Shown piece after piece: positions 62,562-64,000 of a DNA stretch of 64,000 bases. How positions within the stretch are numbered: position 1 is the stretch's first letter; every line of letters starts with the position of its first letter. The DNA lies in NCBI RefSeq assembly GCF_015160875.1, contig NZ_CP063374.1:3162001-3226000 (forward strand), written 5' to 3'. The stretch comes from Streptomyces chromofuscus. Lineage in GTDB: Bacteria > Actinomycetota > Actinomycetes > Streptomycetales > Streptomycetaceae. The notes beneath the pieces are model-generated. The model did no database searches. It saw only the letters and a list, made by a program, of their open reading frames with translations, and had not been told where the DNA came from. Both the position numbers and the translations under genes were made by a program.

Positions 62562-63491
62562 GTGAGCCAGGTCCTCGACACACCGCCCCCGACGACGGCG
62601 CGCACCACGGCCCCGGCCGACGACGACCTCACGGCCCTCGCCGCCCGCCACGGCCTCACCGTCAGCGGCGCCCGCCCCTCCCTGCCCCAGTACGTCCGCC
62701 AACTGTGGGCGCGCCGCCACTTCATCGCGGCGTTCTCGACCGCCAAGCTCACCGCCCAGTACAGCCAGGCGAAGCTCGGCCAGGTCTGGCAGGTCATGAC
62801 CCCCCTGCTGAACGCGGCCGTCTACTACCTGATCTTCGGTGTGCTGCTCCAGACCAAGGACGGCGTGCCGGACTACGTCCCGTTCCTCGTCACGGGCGTG
62901 TTCATCTGGACCTTCACGCAGAGCTCGATCCTGGCCGGCACCCGCGCCATCTCCGGCAACCTCGGCCTCGTCCGCGCCCTGCACTTCCCGCGCGCGGCCC
63001 TGCCGATCTCCTTCTGCCTCCAGCAACTGCAGCAGCTGCTGTTCTCGATGGCCGCCCTGGTCGTCATCCTGCTCGTCTTCGGCGTCCCGGTCGCCGCGTC
63101 CTGGCTGCTGGCGATCCCGGCCCTGGTCCTGCAGTTCACGTTCAACGCAGGCGTGTCCATGGTCATGGCCCGGGTGGGCGCCAAGACGCCGGACATCGCC
63201 CAGCTGATGCCGTTCGTGCTGCGCACCTGGATGTACGTCTCCGGCGTGATGTGGAGCATCGACCACCTGCTCAGCCGGCACAACGACCTGCCGGGCTGGG
63301 TCGGCCCCGTGCTCCAGGCCAACCCCGCCGCCGTCTACATCGACCTGATGCGCTTCGCGCTGATCGACAGCTTCCGCGCGAGCCAGCTGCCCGACCACGT
63401 CTGGATGCTCGCCACGGGCTGGTCCCTGCTCGCCGGCGTCGGCGGCTTCATCTACTTCTGGAAGGCTGAGGAGACGTACGGCCGTGGCTGA
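62562..63491 (+). CDS. Polysaccharide/teichoic-acid type ABC export permease
   Basis: A 309-residue ABC-2 permease like TagG/Wzm. A short cytoplasmic N-terminus is followed by 'FIAAFSTAKLTAQYSQAKLG' and six membrane segments; the conserved opening 'QVWQVMTPLLNAAVYYLIFG' is typical. GTG 62562 is chosen over upstream frames without conserved sequence. It exports lipid-linked cell-wall polymers (teichoic or teichulosonic type in Streptomyces) together with the ATPase that starts 8 bases before its stop. Control by the divergent TetR is likely. Confidence 0.9.
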   Translation: MSQVLDTPPPTTARTTAPADDDLTALAARHGLTVSGARPSLPQYVRQLWARRHFIAAFSTAKLTAQYSQAKLGQVWQVMTPLLNAAVYYLIFGVLLQTKDGVPDYVPFLVTGVFIWTFTQSSILAGTRAISGNLGLVRALHFPRAALPISFCLQQLQQLLFSMAALVVILLVFGVPVAASWLLAIPALVLQFTFNAGVSMVMARVGAKTPDIAQLMPFVLRTWMYVSGVMWSIDHLLSRHNDLPGWVGPVLQANPAAVYIDLMRFALIDSFRASQLPDHVWMLATGWSLLAGVGGFIYFWKAEETYGRG

Positions 63492-64000
63492 GAACCCCAA
63501 CGGGACCGCTCCCGACCCGATCCCCACCGTCATCGCCGACCACGTCGACATCGTCTACCGGGTCAACGGCACCGGCGCCGGCCGCGGCTCCGCCACCGCC
63601 GCCCTCAACCGCATCCTGCGCCGGGGGCAGGCCGAGAAGGCGGCCGGCGTCCGCACCGTGCACGCCGTCCGGGACGTGTCCTTCGCGGCGTACAGGGGCG
63701 AGGCCATCGGCCTGATCGGCACCAACGGCTCCGGCAAGTCGACCCTGCTCAAGGCCGTCGCCGGTCTGCTCCCCGTGGAGAACGGCCGGATCTACACCGG
63801 CGGCCAGCCCTCCCTCCTCGGCGTGAACGCCGCCCTGATGAGCGACCTCACCGGGGAACGCAACGTCCACCTCGGCGGCCTCGCCATGGGCATGAGCCGG
63901 GAGCAGGTCAGGGAGCGCTACCAGGAGATCGTCGACTTCTCCGGCATCAACGAGAAGGGCGACTTCATCACCCTGCCGATGCGGACGTACTCCTCCGGCA
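63484..64000 (+). CDS. Polysaccharide/teichoic-acid type ABC export ATPase (partial)
   Basis: The gene runs off the window after 172 codons. GTG 63484 opens 'VAENPNGTAPDPIPTVIADH', and the Walker A is 'GLIGTNGSGKSTLLKAVAGL'; 'GLLPVENGRIYTGGQPSLLG' is typical of the TagH/Wzt ATPases that serve polysaccharide exporters. The signature, Walker B and any C-terminal polymer-binding domain lie beyond 64000. It overlaps the permease by 8 bases and forms an operon with it. Confidence 0.92.
   Translation, partial: MAENPNGTAPDPIPTVIADHVDIVYRVNGTGAGRGSATAALNRILRRGQAEKAAGVRTVHAVRDVSFAAYRGEAIGLIGTNGSGKSTLLKAVAGLLPVENGRIYTGGQPSLLGVNAALMSDLTGERNVHLGGLAMGMSREQVRERYQEIVDFSGINEKGDFITLPMRTYSSG

Overview
The window is chromosomal DNA from a Streptomyces close to the S. 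coelicolor group. It is very GC-rich, GTG and TTG starts are common, ATGA/GTGA gene overlaps are frequent, and CCA is not encoded at the tmRNA 3' end. From about 21 kb to 56 kb the gene order matches, from memory, the conserved S. coelicolor core: murA, hupA, malic enzyme, HelD, rsuA/sigU, nnaR/narK, ssrA/smpB, ctp, ftsX/ftsE, prfB, pkaB/pkaA, agl3EFG. I could not run a search to confirm this.

Layout. 0-4.6 kb: the tail of an Lrp/AsnC regulator, a four-gene quaternary-amine (glycine betaine type) ABC operon, an ArsR-type regulator with a perfect inverted-repeat operator, and a small ORF. 4.7-9.3 kb (minus): a PDZ-less S16 (Lon-like) membrane protease, an IclR regulator, a DEAD/DEAH helicase, and a Doc/antitoxin pair in which both genes carry internal repeats. 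9.3-12.2 kb (minus): an MFS exporter and an orphan SUKH-4 immunity-like protein. 12.6-17.6 kb (minus): a three-subunit molybdenum hydroxylase operon (FAD, 2Fe-2S, Mo) with an unusual disordered extension and a missing catalytic Glu. 17.9-21.1 kb (minus): a GH20 hexosaminidase behind a decayed sugar ABC transporter with a candidate DasR (dre) site.

21.2-31.2 kb: DUF3039, YqgE/AlgH, MurA, HU, malic enzyme, HelD, the SigU/RsuA sigma/anti-sigma pair, and a CGNR regulator. 31.4-37.4 kb: DUF1772, the HemD-like nitrate regulator NnaR with the transporter NarK, a LysR/MFS divergent pair, and a LacI remnant. 37.4-43.1 kb: a 40-bp tandem repeat beside a secreted PHB-depolymerase-type esterase, then tmRNA, SmpB, an S41 protease, FtsX, FtsE and a small zinc-ribbon membrane protein. 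43.1-52.5 kb: an LAETG cell-wall protein, RF2, two Ser/Thr kinases and a divergent FHA-FtsK-like ATPase.

52.6-64 kb: an alpha-glucoside type ABC transporter whose first permease carries a large extracytoplasmic insertion. A disrupted glycosyltransferase region follows, with two broken GT2 genes, Ohr/OhrR, a GT39-like membrane transferase and a chimeric GT87/GalE fragment. Last come a TetR regulator and a teichoic-acid/polysaccharide type ABC exporter that runs off the window.

The main themes are conserved housekeeping and division genes, interrupted by several deletion-fusion scars in carbohydrate and cell-envelope loci and by several short tandem repeats in or beside genes. No prophage, insertion sequence, CRISPR array, tRNA or rRNA gene was seen.
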